Below, in pieces: positions 23,801-35,298 of a stretch of DNA of 64,000 nt. The notes beneath the pieces were generated by a model. The model ran no database searches, was not told the origin of the DNA, and saw only the letters and a program-made list of their open reading frames with translations. The stretch covers positions 52,962,083 through 53,026,082 of the forward strand of contig CAMTDV010000007.1 in NCBI GenBank assembly GCA_947069175.1. Direction: 5' to 3'. The stretch is from Scalesia atractyloides (taxonomy: Eukaryota; Streptophyta; Magnoliopsida; Asterales; Asteraceae). Made by a program: the position numbers and the translations under genes. How positions within the stretch are numbered: position 1 is the stretch's first letter; each line of letters starts with the position of its first letter.

Positions 23801-26800
23801 GCGGTTTGTAGACTGGTTAGTATGCTTGATCTTTGAAACCGGTTTAAAAAACAGGTTTAAAACCGTTTTTTTGGCACAAACCGGTTTTAAATCGACCCCA
23901 ACCGGTTGGGACCAGTTACTGTTTTGGGTTTAAAAAAACCGGTTTTTGATGAAAAAAACCGGTTCGGTAAAACCGGACCAGTTTTTTAATAAAAAAGATT
24001 TGTACACCCCTAAGTGACACTCACAAACTGAACATGCATACAGAAAAAAAAGCTTCCACAGAATGTATTCACTTCTAGTAATAACCAAACTATAATAGTA
24101 TTATTTATTTAAACTATTCATTGACACTCACAAACTGGCATCGTGAGTAGGAAAAAGAAGTTTCCACAGAAAGTATTCACTTTAGTAGAAACAAAACTGT
24201 AATATCAAGATTGATATAATAATATTTACAGAAAAATTTAGGGTGACGGGTGTCAAACCTGACGAAGTTGATCTTCCTTCATATTGTAATGCAGATTTCC
24301 TACATACAACTTTCGTGCCCCTCCAGTCGCACCTGCGCCACCTGCAACTCCAGCAGTTGCAGTGGACTGTACAAGATTTTTTTCAGCCTCTGATGGTTTG
24401 ACCATCACCGGATGACCAAGAAGAGGTTGACCAGAGAGTGCTATTGCCATAGGAACCGACATTGCATCATAAAATTCAATGTACCTGAAAACGCCTAGGT
24501 TAGAAGATACAAAATAACTTTTCACTGTAGATGTAACATTGAGTTTATGCAAGGTCCAAATTTCAGATATTAATCACTTATTCTATAGCAGGAAAACATA
24601 GGTTTTCTTTACCAAAATGGTGTGTGGAAAACTTATTTACCAAAATGGGTGATTTGAAAATTATTTACAAAAATGAGTGATTTGAAAATTATTTACCAAA
24701 ATGGGTATTTTTTAAAAAGTCACTTTTTTAGTTCTTCCCACTCCTAATATTATTGGACAAACAATTTCTAATTAAAATCATGTTCTTTACCAAAAGTTTA
24801 ATAAAAGATTACTTATTTAAAGTTATCTTTTCCCACTCCTAATATTTATTGAAAAGTTACTTTTCCCACTCCGAATACTGGATCGATTCCAATAATACCA
24901 ATACAGTTACTGATGTCATTCAGATGGTATCACTTTGGTTCGTAATAAATTGAATAAGTATTAAATATATAATACTTTTTAAAAAAATTATCACGACGTA
25001 ACTTTTAATTTTACTATAATTTTGTTTCCTTAACTTTTATTAGATAACATATTCATAAAAAGAACTCTTTTCATCCAATAAAAATTGGACCGAGAAAATT
25101 TACTTCTTAAAAAACACCCATATTAGTAAATACTTTTCAAATCACCTATTTTGGTAAATACATTTCCCATGACACCCTTTTAGGAAAAAAAACTCAGAAA
25201 ACATACCCAACTCCTTTTGAGCGTCTTGAGTTACGATCCATAATAAGACGTACATCTCGAACCTGAAATCATAATCAAACCTATCAGCAACATTCATACA
25301 AAAACAAGAACTGGTAACATGACATCATGAATCCTAATTCACATAAATCAATAAGATGAAGAAAACCACACTTCGTATTACAATGTTTTTTAAACCAACT
25401 ACTACATGTAAACCCACTGTTGATTATAAACTGTTAAACTGAAATTGCAGCAATTTCATAAACAAACCCAAATCAAGTACAAAATGCAATAGAAATAAGA
25501 AAATAAGAATATAGAAGTATAGAACTAACCTTGCCAGCTCTTGAGAAGAACTCATAAACATCTCTTTCATCAGCCTTTAGAGATATCTGAATTTTTTTAT
25601 GAGCGTAAAAATTAACCACATAATAAATAGTTGATGATGGGGCAAAGCGAAAAAAAAAAAGAGACAGTCAACATCATGTTTTATTACCTGATACGCAAAG
25701 ACCGTACGTTGATCTCGTTCTGGATCAACTTCGGGCTCTACAGGTCCTTCCTTCTTGTCTTTATGCCGCCTGCAAAATATCAACATTTTAATGCAAGAAC
25801 TATGTTTCAAAAATTGTACAACCGAAGGTCAAAACCACAAATTGAGTTCTTCAGAAAACAAACCTGGAAAACAAAGTAACATTTATAAAAGCAGCAAAGA
25901 TATTGTATTAAAATTATGTATGATCCAAATCAGGCGACAATGAAGGATATGTTTGTACCTTTTTCCTAATGAACCTAACTTTACTTGAATATCAGTTGAT
26001 ATTAATGGCGGAGTGACATAATAAAACTAGTAAATCAAAGGGAATAAACCTGCTAACAGTATCCGTTTCATTATTAGTCGTTTACATTATACAGAAATAT
26101 ACAAAGCAAAACTAAAGCCACAAGCACCTATGATCAGTTCTCATGCATAAAAACAAAAAATGTGTTGGTTATTAAAAATGAAAACGGGTACGTGCCACTT
26201 AAAAAGTGTGCAATTTTCCATTGAGAAACTATTGGTGGTATTAGACCTGAAATGTAATAATATTAATAATTAAATATTTATCAAATATAACACATGGCAA
26301 CAGATATATCCTGTAAAAGAAAATGAGTCTTGCAGAAAAATGAAGTGATATCCACAAGCAAAAGCTTCGGTACTCCCACAACGGCATTTCTGCAACAGAA
26401 TAGATAATAAAATAAGACGATGCTGGTTTAAAGGTGGAGGATAATGAAAATCATAACATGAATCATCATCATCGTCACCCCAAATCTTCCAATTCAAGCT
26501 TTTATTTTGGATTCCAAAATGCCTAGGAGGCAACGTTTAAACCCGTGACCTGAGTCCCCAAGCCTGAGGATTGCTCTAGCACATCTGCGAGTTCCCGAAA
26601 TCTAGTGTTCAATATTCTATTCTCAAAAACAACATGTTCAATATTCATAATTTTGAGAAATTAGATATCACAAGTATCTATGTTACTGTCAAAATAATCT
26701 ATGTTGGCACTAGCAAAACTACCACGAAGCCACCAAGAAATAACAAGCTAAAATAATAAAGGTGAAATAATATTAGAGATAATTAATTGTCCACTAGTCT

Positions 26801-29370
26801 ATTTCTTCAAAACAGGTCTCTAATTTTGAAACAAGATCACTGGGTATTAGACAAAGTATAATATTGTGTTAGTATAGGGTTAGAACTGTAACATTCTGGT
26901 CTATATAAACCACATATGATGTAACCCTAATCAAACCTTCTAATACAACACAATTCTCTTATTTAACTTGGTATCAGAGCTTTGGAGTACAACCACCGGT
27001 GGGGTGGCCGACCACTGCCGCCCTACTACCACCACAAAACTGATCGCAGATACTTTCGCTCTATCTACAACTTGAGCTTCATCAACAATAGGTCCTGCAA
27101 CCCCATAAGCATTATGAGGGATATGATACTTCCAAGGATTCTCTGCAACTGCCGCTCCTGCTCTCAATAGATCTCCGTGATCATAGCTTCCAGCCTTCTT
27201 GATGAAATCCCACCATCCAGCGGCCTTTATAGAGTTGATTATTGCGCAAGATGTTGTGATGATGGCCTGTCCAGCGGGTGCAGCTTTAGCTCTGATCTTG
27301 AAGGCATTGGAATCCTAGTCATTGCCTCGTCACAGAGAAGTACATGCATTGATCTGGCGACACCGATCCATCTCAGAGCCTATCAGTATCCATGTAAGAG
27401 AGACAGGAAGTTAGCGATGACGATTGAGCTAAAGTTTGTGCTTTATAGACATAGTCAGATGTGTTCGCGTGTGTATATGCAAATCAAAAGGCTCTGAAAT
27501 AGAACTCCATAAGCATCGGGAGAAATGAACATAAACGATAAGCACTCCTTAACAATGGTTGTATAGTAGGCATGTCTTTGTGGAAGGTGTCGACTGAATT
27601 ATGTGGTGCATCCTCATATCTTGTATATTTCTGGTAATTGAACCATCAAGCTTTGAAGGCTTCCATCCTCAAGATGGCCCATTTGATGGCATCTTGATCA
27701 TGCATCCCCAATTCTCTTGCCTGATTCTTTGCTAGTACATATACAGTCGCAATTGTAAGCATAGGTACTTTGTACACTAAAAGTCCAACTCCAATATCCT
27801 TGACATCGCAAATCTCAACTTTCCAATCCCTTGGTATGAGCATATATTCACTAGGTGTAAGGGAATCTAACGCCATCTCTTCAGGATCATAGAACACTTT
27901 ACCATTCACATCAAACAATTGATTCCAGTAAGCTACCATATCATCTTTCAACAGGTTTTCAGGGACTTGAGAACTCGGATCCATAAGTGTTCCTCCTCCT
28001 TCATACTTACTCACACAAGTACCTAATTCAGGGTACCATCAGCTTCACGTGGATTCAACTCAGGATCTTCACCGGCCCACTCATGCATTAGCCAAGATAT
28101 CTTTCTCTTTCTTACAGTAATCTCCTCATGGGTTGCCTGGATAGGCTCATCTGCATCTGGAGTGGCAGGATCCCATTCTGGCCAGTTGAATGTTGGATGC
28201 TTTGCCTTAAATTAAGAAACCATTAGGTATCTTCTTCCTGTCAGCCTTTCTAGCGAGTCCAGCCTTATTCAGATTTCCAATAGAATGAAAAGTGCATTCT
28301 GCCAAGCTTCATTGAGTAGGCTCCTCAAATCTGCACAGAGCCATGGACCAGGATTGGCAGAACTTGCAGTACTCATAGGTTCTTAAGACACTTTGAACTT
28401 TGATACAAAGAGTAATATCGCTTCTGGGGGCACTGAGTGTTTCAGGGGTAATGTCGAGGTTGAGTATGGGAGTCTTGTCTTTTTCAGTAGACTTGCAAAC
28501 AAGGCAACGTCCTTATCGTAGGTCGCAAACGGCACGAGGCATCATTAGATGTATTTGTTGGTTTGCTGCTTCTCTGTGACGAGGCAATGACTAGGTTTCC
28601 CAATGCCTTCAAGATCAGAGCAAAAGCCGCACCAGCTGGACAGGCCATCATCACAACCTCTTGCGCAATAATCAACTCTATAAAGGCCGCTGGATGGTGG
28701 GATTTCATCAAGAAGGCTGGAAGCTATGATGACGGAGATCTATTGAGAGCAGGAGCGGCAGTTGCAGAGAATCCTTGGAAGTATCATATCCTTCATAATG
28801 CTTATGGTGTTGCAGGACCTACTGTTGATAAAGCTCAAGTTGTAGATAGAGCGAAAGTATCCGTGATCAGTTTTGTGGTTGTGGATTATGACAAAACTAG
28901 TTTAAATGAGAAAACCAAACAAACTAACTAAAAAGCATAATAAACATATTTTAATAAAAATCCTATATTTTATGTATAAAAAAAGTTGTATTGCACATGT
29001 GCATCAATACGAAAAAGCCTAAACCACCTAACCCACCCCCACCGACACCTCCATACCCAAAAAAAAAAAACCTAAACCCCCACCCCACCCCCAAAAACCT
29101 AAATCCACCCTCCCACCAAAAGCCTAACCCCCCCCCCAAACCCCACCACCCAAAAACCTAATCCTAAACCCCCAAAAAACCAAACCCTAAAAGCTAAAGT
29201 AAACTGAAAAGCTAACCCTAAACATATAATGCACATGTGCAGTACAACTTTTTTTTTTGAAAAAAAGTTTTTTATACATAAAAAGTAGCCATTTTTTGTA
29301 AAAGAGTTGTAAAAAAATTGGTACGTTTTTTAGGCTTTTTTAGTTTTCTCGTGATCCTCTCCCTATATAT

Positions 29371-29427
<57 letters not shown>

Positions 29428-31038
29428 CTATCTATCACTCTCACTTCCTCCACCGCAGGTTATTATAAATAAGTGCTGGATAAACAGTTGAAAAAAACTA
29501 TGGGACTCTATGCGCTCCCTGGCGCCCATGTATGCCTAATGCGACTTTGACTCGCTTCGCCTGAGCACGTGCACGAATTGAGTTACCAACTGACACCGGC
29601 ATGAAGCTGGGGATGAGTTCAAATGAAATTTATTTACCTGATTTAGAGCTCCTAAGAGCTAAAAAGAGGCAAAAAATTCACTCATATACAATAAACGCAT
29701 TAGAAGGAGAAACTCTTTTGTGCCTATTTGTTAATGCCTATTTGTGTGTCCATTACTGTACGAATAGGCTAGATAGAGCATTTGAGGGTGTGGTGTATAT
29801 GTTAGATAGATGTAACGCATGAGTTTAGTCAACGCATGAGTGTTGCGTTTGACTCGTACAAACGTATGTGTCATGCGTTGATATATGTAAAACGCATAAG
29901 CCATGCGTTAGTAGCTCCCAACGCATAAGTAAGACTATATATATATGAGTCATGCGTTGTGAGTGATAAGTTTAAGATTTGAGAGGAGATCGAAGTGTGT
30001 GTTCTCTCCCAGAGCTTAACGATGTAAACTCTTTCAGTGTTAATGAGTTTGTGATGACGCTGTTTTGCTGCCAAAATTTTTATCGAATTTGTTTTTCTTT
30101 ATTGAAACTTCTGTCTTGAACGTATTCGAACTATAATCTATAGATTACACGATCTGTTCCACACGATTTCACTATTTACAGTCAGGTGCTCATGATAACA
30201 GATATAACTAGTACTTCCTACCAAAAAGCTTGTCTGTCTAGCCATATAAGCAGAAAGATGATCCAAAGCATTATCTAGCCTAGACCTTGTCCCTCGAACT
30301 AGATTAGATATAATGTTACAACGCAGTCCTTGTCATTATAGCTGGCTGCATAAAATAATAAAAACTTAACTTTACCCTATGATTTACCACTACAATAGAC
30401 TCTGCTCAAAATGCTACACGATGGTAGTAACTGACTTTGGTAGCAACAAAGCAACAAAGATATATAGCACATAGAACATGAACATAAAAATACCTGCTTT
30501 CTCGATCAGCTTCTCTAATTTCCCTTTCTTTTTCTTTTTCTCTTTCTCTTTCCCGTTCTCTTTCTTTTTCTCTTTCTCTATCTCTAACCTCTTTATCACG
30601 GCTCTTCTCCCTGTCCCGTTCATTTGCATGTCTTTCTGACCTGCTTCCACTTCGATGTGCTCGATCACGTTCTTTGTCTTTGTCTCTGTCTTTCTCCTCC
30701 CTCTCTCTCTCAGATTCACGCCTTCCCCTCACACAATCCCTATCCCTGTCTCTGTCTCTAGTTTCACGACTACTCCTTTGCCTGTCTCTATCACCATCCT
30801 TTGGAGATGAACGGTGGCGAGAGGAGCCCCTATCTTTCTCACGATCACGCAATTCCTCATCGGATCTCGCACGTTTTGACCTTCGATCATCACTATTCTT
30901 ATCACTTCTGTGTCTAGAGCTGTGTCTCCGTTCTTTATCTTCTTTTTTATCAGTTTCTTCACCTCCATTAGCTTTTTGCTCAGACGCATCAGGATTTTCC
31001 ACCATCTTTTCCAAGTACTCATATTCGTCAAAATCCAT
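20891..31038 (-). CDS. RBM39: RBM39/CC1-like splicing factor, 13 coding exons, 561 aa
   Basis: An RNA-binding U2AF-related splicing factor of the nucleus. Exons (minus strand): 31038-30494, 25769-25688, 25586-25530, 25262-25207, 24484-24259, 23113-23030, 22883-22809, 22240-22157, 22008-21944, 21856-21691, 21617-21529, 21394-21280, 20932-20891. They sum to 1686 nt with all phases consistent and GT-AG sites. Residues 1-181 are an RS/RE/RD-rich domain starting MDFDEYEYLEK. RRM1 is about 203-278 (RNP1 KGVGYIEF, RNP2 TVFAYQ). An Ala/Gly linker follows. RRM2 is about 304-378 (LYVGNL, KGFGFIQF). A C-terminal U2AF-homology motif occupies about 481-550, with acidic helix DIKEDVQSEC and the R-W-F motif at 536-538, the signature that binds tryptophan ligands in SF1/SF3B1. 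The protein ends at residue 561 (PGSI). It is full length for the family and looks functional. The 4.7-kb first coding intron holds a Copia LTR piece and a viral nucleocapsid-like insertion. Confidence 0.95.
22307..22598. mobile_element. MITE in RBM39 intron
   Basis: Terminal inverted repeats AGTAAAATGCCAAAATCGTCC..GGTTTGGG and CCCAAACTTC..GGACGATTTTGACATTTTA lie between runs of A (possible 8-9 bp duplication). The interior is GT/AT rich. It sits in the intron between exons ending 22240 and starting 22809. Confidence 0.75.
23690..24012. mobile_element. CCGG-rich TIR element, copy 1 (323 bp)
   Basis: Ends are AGAGGTGTACAAA and TTTGTACACCCCTA, with a perfect 9-bp duplication AGTGACACT (23681-23689, 24013-24021). 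The interior is built almost only of AACCGG/CCGGTTT units. It lies in an RBM39 intron. The 9-bp duplication is typical of Mutator-like elements. Related copies are 41750-42294 and 47368-48272. Confidence 0.85.
24601..25196. mobile_element. MITE at the RBM39 intron 3 splice donor (596 bp)
   Basis: It is flanked by a perfect 9-bp duplication GAAAACATA (24592-24600, 25197-25205). Subterminal inverted repeats consist of TTTACCAAAATGGGT and ACCTATTTTGGTAAATA units. The duplicated target includes base +2 of the 5' splice site of the exon ending at 25207, so the element starts 10 nt into the intron. The donor GTATGT itself is intact. Confidence 0.8.
26867..26980 (+). mobile_element. Copia/TRIM-type LTR end with primer-binding site
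   Basis: TGTTAGTATAGGG starts a short LTR-like stretch with a TATA-like CTATATAAACC near 26903. It is followed by TGGTATCAGAGC (26969-26980), complementary to the 3' end of initiator methionine tRNA. No second LTR was found before 30500. It lies about 60 bp from the viral-like insertion. Confidence 0.6.
27035..28376 (-). pseudogene. endogenous nucleocapsid-like sequence of a negative-strand RNA virus, copy 1
   Basis: On the minus strand an ATG at 28376 opens a chain of homology-like blocks in shifting frames: about 28376-28280, 28215-28023 (FNWPEWDPATPD, SWLMHEWAGEDPELN), 28014-27649 (an open stretch of 122 codons with IPRDWKVEICDVKDIGVG and YKVPMLTIATVYVLAK), 27645-27440 (TFHKDMPTIQPLLRSAYR) and 27345-27040. 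Its total size of about 1.3 kb fits a rhabdovirus-type nucleocapsid gene. I recognise the style of plant rhabdovirus/varicosavirus N proteins, but no search was run. At least four frameshifts or stops break it. It lies antisense-free with respect to RBM39 (same strand) inside its first coding intron. Alternatives are an unknown plant gene or another negative-strand virus group. Confidence 0.55.
28390..28885 (+). pseudogene. endogenous nucleocapsid-like sequence, inverted C-terminal copy 2
   Basis: It is the plus-strand counterpart of 27035-27345, joined head to head with copy 1. The frame 28563-28931 stays open for 122 codons and includes AAPAGQAIITTSCAIINSIK, AGWWDFIKKAGSY and ENPWKYHILHNAYGV. 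Upstream, two more open pieces in other frames (about 28390-28530, NVEVEYGSLVFFSRLANK; about 28495-28560) extend it. The same C-terminal block in copy 1 is frameshifted, so copy 2 is better preserved. The piece ends near 28885 beside an inverted-repeat element. Viral origin is inferred as for copy 1. Confidence 0.55.
28905..29368. mobile_element. inverted-repeat element with C-rich centre
   Basis: The left part (GAGAAAACCAAACAA...TATGTATAAAAAAAGTTGTATTGCACATGTGCA) and the right part (TGCACATGTGCAGTACAAC...ACATAAAAAGTAGCC...TTAGTTTTCTCGTGATCC) pair as long imperfect inverted repeats of about 100 bp. The centre is rich in AACCCCCACCCC/CCTAAACCC. It is MITE-like. No clear target duplication was seen. 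Confidence 0.6.
29366..29432. repeat. (AT)n microsatellite
   Basis: A run of TA dinucleotides with few interruptions, followed by TCTATCTATC. Confidence 0.9.
29813..29962. repeat. AACGCATGAGT/CATGCGTT palindromic repeats
   Basis: At least eight AACGCAT or ATGCGTT half-sites in direct and inverted order within 150 bp, in the RBM39 first coding intron. It is likely part of a small foldback element. Confidence 0.6.
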
Positions 31039-32365
31039 TGGACTGTCAGTCAGCTAATAGTCCCCAACACTATGGCAAAGAAAAAAATCCCAACGCACTT
31101 AAGATCTTCCTGTTACAATGACAGTTTTATAGATCAATAAAATATCACTTTAAGATGGTTAGCAACTCAGCTTCAAGATATTAAGGGTGTTAAAAAGTTT
31201 AATCTTATTTTGTACAAAGAAATTTTGTACAGCCCACATACAACCATGACATGAAAAAGAAAAAATACAGCATGACCTCTGCAAGAACCTAAAAAAACAT
31301 GTAGCAGAGAGCCAAGACAAAATCTGATGGACCTTTTTTGAAAACTTCAACTCTTTGCAGCAAAGTTAAAGGCTAAATAACCATTAGATCCTGATAGTGA
31401 ATTTCAAAATAGTTTTTAGCCTCAAAATCACATACAACAGACCAGAGGCTTAAACTCAGTTGAATAGTTGATTTCACCTCAGCAGTCAACACCTCTGTTG
31501 TCAAGGCTCACCTAGGAGCGCGTCTAGGTCCACTTTTCGGGCCCAGTGCAGCCTTCTAACTTCGCTTCAAAAGCCCCACTTTCAGGCCCTCAGTTGCATT
31601 TTTCAAGCCAAGTTTCGACAAAATTACGGCCAAGAAAATCGTCTGAGCAGGTTTGAAAAGATCTAAAACAATTATACAAACCCTAAACAAGCCTAGAATC
31701 AACCTAAAACATGCCTATAACCCCTAAAATGTATTTTTATACAATACACCTCGCTTAGAAAAGCACTCACTTTTTTAACCCGTGCACCGAGGCCCAAGTC
31801 TCACCCTTTAACCTTGTGCCTTCTACAACCATGGTCAACACAGTTAAATATATACCCTCCAGTCTCCCTCCTACATCAAAAGCATGCTAAAACGGAATCA
31901 CTTTATCACTGGCATGTATGCAACTTACCCTTTTATGCCAAACCTACTACAACTAAAACATAAAATTGGATAAAATCCAGTGAATATACTTTGTTATTTA
32001 CTTATTTCTAGTACGCATTGAAAGCAATTAATCCAACAATAAACTCATACCTAGAAATCAAACTTATTCCAACATTGAAATAAACACCAATCACCATAAC
32101 CTAACTTAACACATAAATCAATCAAACTCCCTAATTTGCATAAAAACAACTAAAATCAATACGCCAAATCAACCAGAAGCATAGAGAACACATCCGAAAA
32201 CAGAAAACAAACAGATAGCATAACATTGTTAAGCGAATGAATTTGAATGCGAATTAATTCGATTTATTAGCCCTAAATCAGATGAACAGGTAACGTGATG
32301 TTGAAGAAACATAAGATGAATGACCATGGGGGAAATTAGGGTTTGTAGATGGAAGATTGGTTTAC

Positions 32366-32490
32366 CTGAGCAATGATAATGTATCGACGAACACCGGAGA
32401 AGAGAGAGGTGACTGCGGATTGAAATTTTCTGGTTCGTTTGGTTTGAAGTGTTTTTCTTCACAAAGGCCGATAGTGCTTTAAAATGGCCG
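32366..32490 (-). promoter_or_regulatory. RBM39: RBM39 5'UTR exon (probable)
   Basis: On the minus strand a pyrimidine-rich stretch (TCACCTCTCTCTTCTCC) ends ATTGCTCAG followed by GTAAACC, a good splice donor at 32365. An acceptor lies just upstream of the ATG (TTAG near 31055 or ACAG at 31044). The transcription start is not determined. The upstream sequence to about 32560 probably holds the promoter. Confidence 0.55.
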
Positions 32491-32520
32491 CGATTTTGAG
32501 ATGCGTTCTCCCGCAAGTGG

Positions 32521-34260
32521 ATGTAATATGGGCCTCGGTGTTATTGGACCGGCCCAATTCATCACAATATTATTAACTTAGCCCTTTGGTGAACCGACTT
32601 GTAACCCTATACTTTGAAACTGGTTCCAACTTGATTATATCCGACCTGAACCGGTTGAAACTTGACTCGGTTCCACACTTCCATCAATACCGGTTTCAAC
32701 CCTATTTGACTTCGTTGACTAGATATGGAACCAGATCCAGCCTGGAACTGGTTTTAAAATTGAAACCTGAAATATGTATCGCTACAAATGTCTTAATATT
32801 TTTTTAATTCGCTCGGTGCTTCTTTACACCCATAAACCTTTTTAGGTATTCACACTAACTGATGTCAAAGTTTAGTTTTGGTTGTTTAATGAACAAATCA
32901 TGATAATCATGGGCAAAGCCGGTATATAGGGTACGAGGTTAATTAGCCCGTAGTTTTTTAATGCTTATATATAACATATATTACGATTTTTATCGACCCG
33001 AGATTTGTAAACTTATTTTGGAAATGTCAATTTTTAATGATGCTTTGAAATTGAAAACAAAGTTAAAAGAAAAATAAGTATTGGATTTGATCAGCATTTT
33101 TTTTCTATTTAGTTATTGAAAAGAATGATCATGAGTACCTCAAAAATTCATTATAGCTCTTAGTCTTACTGGTTGTAACGAGACATTATTTAAACGAATC
33201 AGTTTTAAAAGTATTTAAAGAAAAGTTAAGGCTAGATTGGGTAGTTTTGCCTAATATGTATAGTATGGCTTTTTTTTTTTTTTTTTTATTAATTTGTTGA
33301 TTATATGGGTGAAAATGACGTACGGTGAAGGACATATAATAAGCCGATAAGGTGGACCGTTCGTATTTGGTTTATTTGATACATGTCCAATTAGAAATGA
33401 GTTCACGAATTATATTATCTTATACGTTGGGCTGCTTCTAACAATTTATAATAAATATTACAAAACAAACTAGTATATTAATCATGATCCTCCACGAACT
33501 ATAAAATTAGAGAAACAATGTTGTTTATTTGATACAGGTACAACAGAAAAGAGTCCACGAATCATATTATATCTTATACGACGGGCTTCTTCTAACAGTT
33601 TTTTAATATTATAAAACTAACTAATGTGTTAATAATGATCCCACAAACTATAATATTAGAAAAACAATGTAACACACAAAAAATTAAATAAGTACGAGAA
33701 AAAACCCATATGACTTGTTTTACTCAAATAAATTCTATACGGTATAACTCAAATCAATCGATTTATAACTGATGCCTTAATTTGCTACCTCTTTGTAATT
33801 AAAAAAACCGTGTAGTTTATGTTGATTAATCATACAATGGTTGGGTTTGATAATAGGTTAAAGGGATTAAATTTTATAATATGTATAAATGAGTCGAGTC
33901 AGCTTCCCCGTAATACTTTATTTATAAAGTTAAGAAGTGATATACTACTAAATTTACAAAAAAGTTTTTATTTAAAAAGCATTTTGGGTAAAAATTAAAA
34001 ATTTCGATTCATATCACTTCTAAACAAATTAAACTCATCTTAAACTTATATGATAGAACCCTAAATCAAAGGTTCCAGGTGCAAATTCAAACAAGTCAAA
34101 GTTTTATAAGTTATAGGTGTTTGATTATTACATAGTTCGACACTTCGACTTTATAGATGCTTGATTGAACTTTTATTAAGATCTTTTACTTAGGTGTTGG
34201 TTATTTCTGTATTCAAGTCGAAATAAACTTGCTTTATTAACACTTTTAAAACATGATTAA
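32521..34260. other. intergenic between RBM39 and ATPC, no gene seen
   Basis: It is AT-rich. 32600-32760 contains degenerate AACTGGTT/ACCGGTT units like the CCGG-rich elements. A poly-T run lies at 33271-33288. No ORF is worth naming. Confidence 0.55.
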
Positions 34261-34269
34261 AAGCTTAAC

Positions 34270-34435
34270 AACGCATAACATCTTACCACACACCAACACA
34301 TGCCTCTTAAAAGAATGATCTCAGGTTCAAACCTGGGCAGTAAATTAGAATAACTGGTGAACTGGGCAGTGAATTAGAATAATCTGTGGTGTAAAGGTAA
34401 GTAAAAGTAACATTTGTCGTTCAAACAAAAAAAGA
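34270..34435 (+). mobile_element. possible SINE fragment
   Basis: A CAGGTTCAAACCTGGGCAG B-box-like hairpin (34320-34341) precedes a GTCGTTCAAACAAAAAAAG tail. No A box or flanking duplication could be fixed. Confidence 0.35.
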
Positions 34436-34778
34436 AAACCCAGAACATCTATATTTCATTTTAGTGATGGTTTCAAATCTAGTGAAAGATGATTTTAGGT
34501 TTAGTTTCCTTTATATGCCAAACCATTTTTAACAAGATCAAACAAATTACTAGACATCAAGTATGGGAAAACCGTTGAATTCATTTCGATAACCAACAAC
34601 ATACACTAACATTAACATCACAAAAAGGCAATGACAAAGCCTCGATAAGCTTAACCGCAAAAAAAACCAGATTTGCCCCTGATAAAAGTAAATCAAGCCC
34701 AAATTATTTGAGAATGTTTAAAAAAAGTATAGTTTTATTTCGTGACCATCGAGCGGTCTTGCCAAAGTAACTGAAAAA

Positions 34779-35263
34779 TTAACCCTCCAATGCAGATGCT
34801 CCAGAAATAATCTCAATGAGTTCAGTTGTGATAGATGCTTGACGGGTCCTGGTAAACACGGAATACGAGTGAAGATATAACCATAAAGAAATAAAGCAAC
34901 CTATACATAAAACACTATGTATTCCATTATTACATATTTGCCCATTTAGTGACGACTTTTACAAGATGAATCTTGAGCATAGCACAAAAGAATCACAGCT
35001 TTCTAGAAATGAGTAATCTTGAACTGTGACTAGGTAAGCAATAATACGACTAAAACCATCATCCTCCTGGCTAGGGGTGTTCACGGTCTAGTTCAGTCCG
35101 GTTTTGACATAAAAGTTGGGTTAAACAACGATTTCAAGAAACCACAAACCAAACCGAGCAAGTTGAGTCTTGGATGGGGTAAAGGTAAACCAATTGTTTT
35201 TCTTTTTTCGATGTCTTTATTTTGTATTAAAGATTTAATGAAAATATTATATATATATACATA

Positions 35264-35298
<35 letters not shown>

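Noticed and set aside
26340..26540. Cys-rich peptide KCRCGSTEAFACG, possible post-SET-like exon
   Set aside because: Short, without flanking SET homology, and RBM39 exons splice in phase without it (30494 to 25769). Chance or an unrelated fragment.
27035..28885. Integrated caulimovirus (pararetrovirus)
   Set aside because: No reverse transcriptase, movement protein or coat zinc motif is visible. The readable blocks resemble a negative-strand virus nucleocapsid instead.
30674..31057. Plus-strand Ser/Leu-rich open frame
   Set aside because: It is the antisense shadow of the Arg/Glu/Asp-rich first exon of RBM39.
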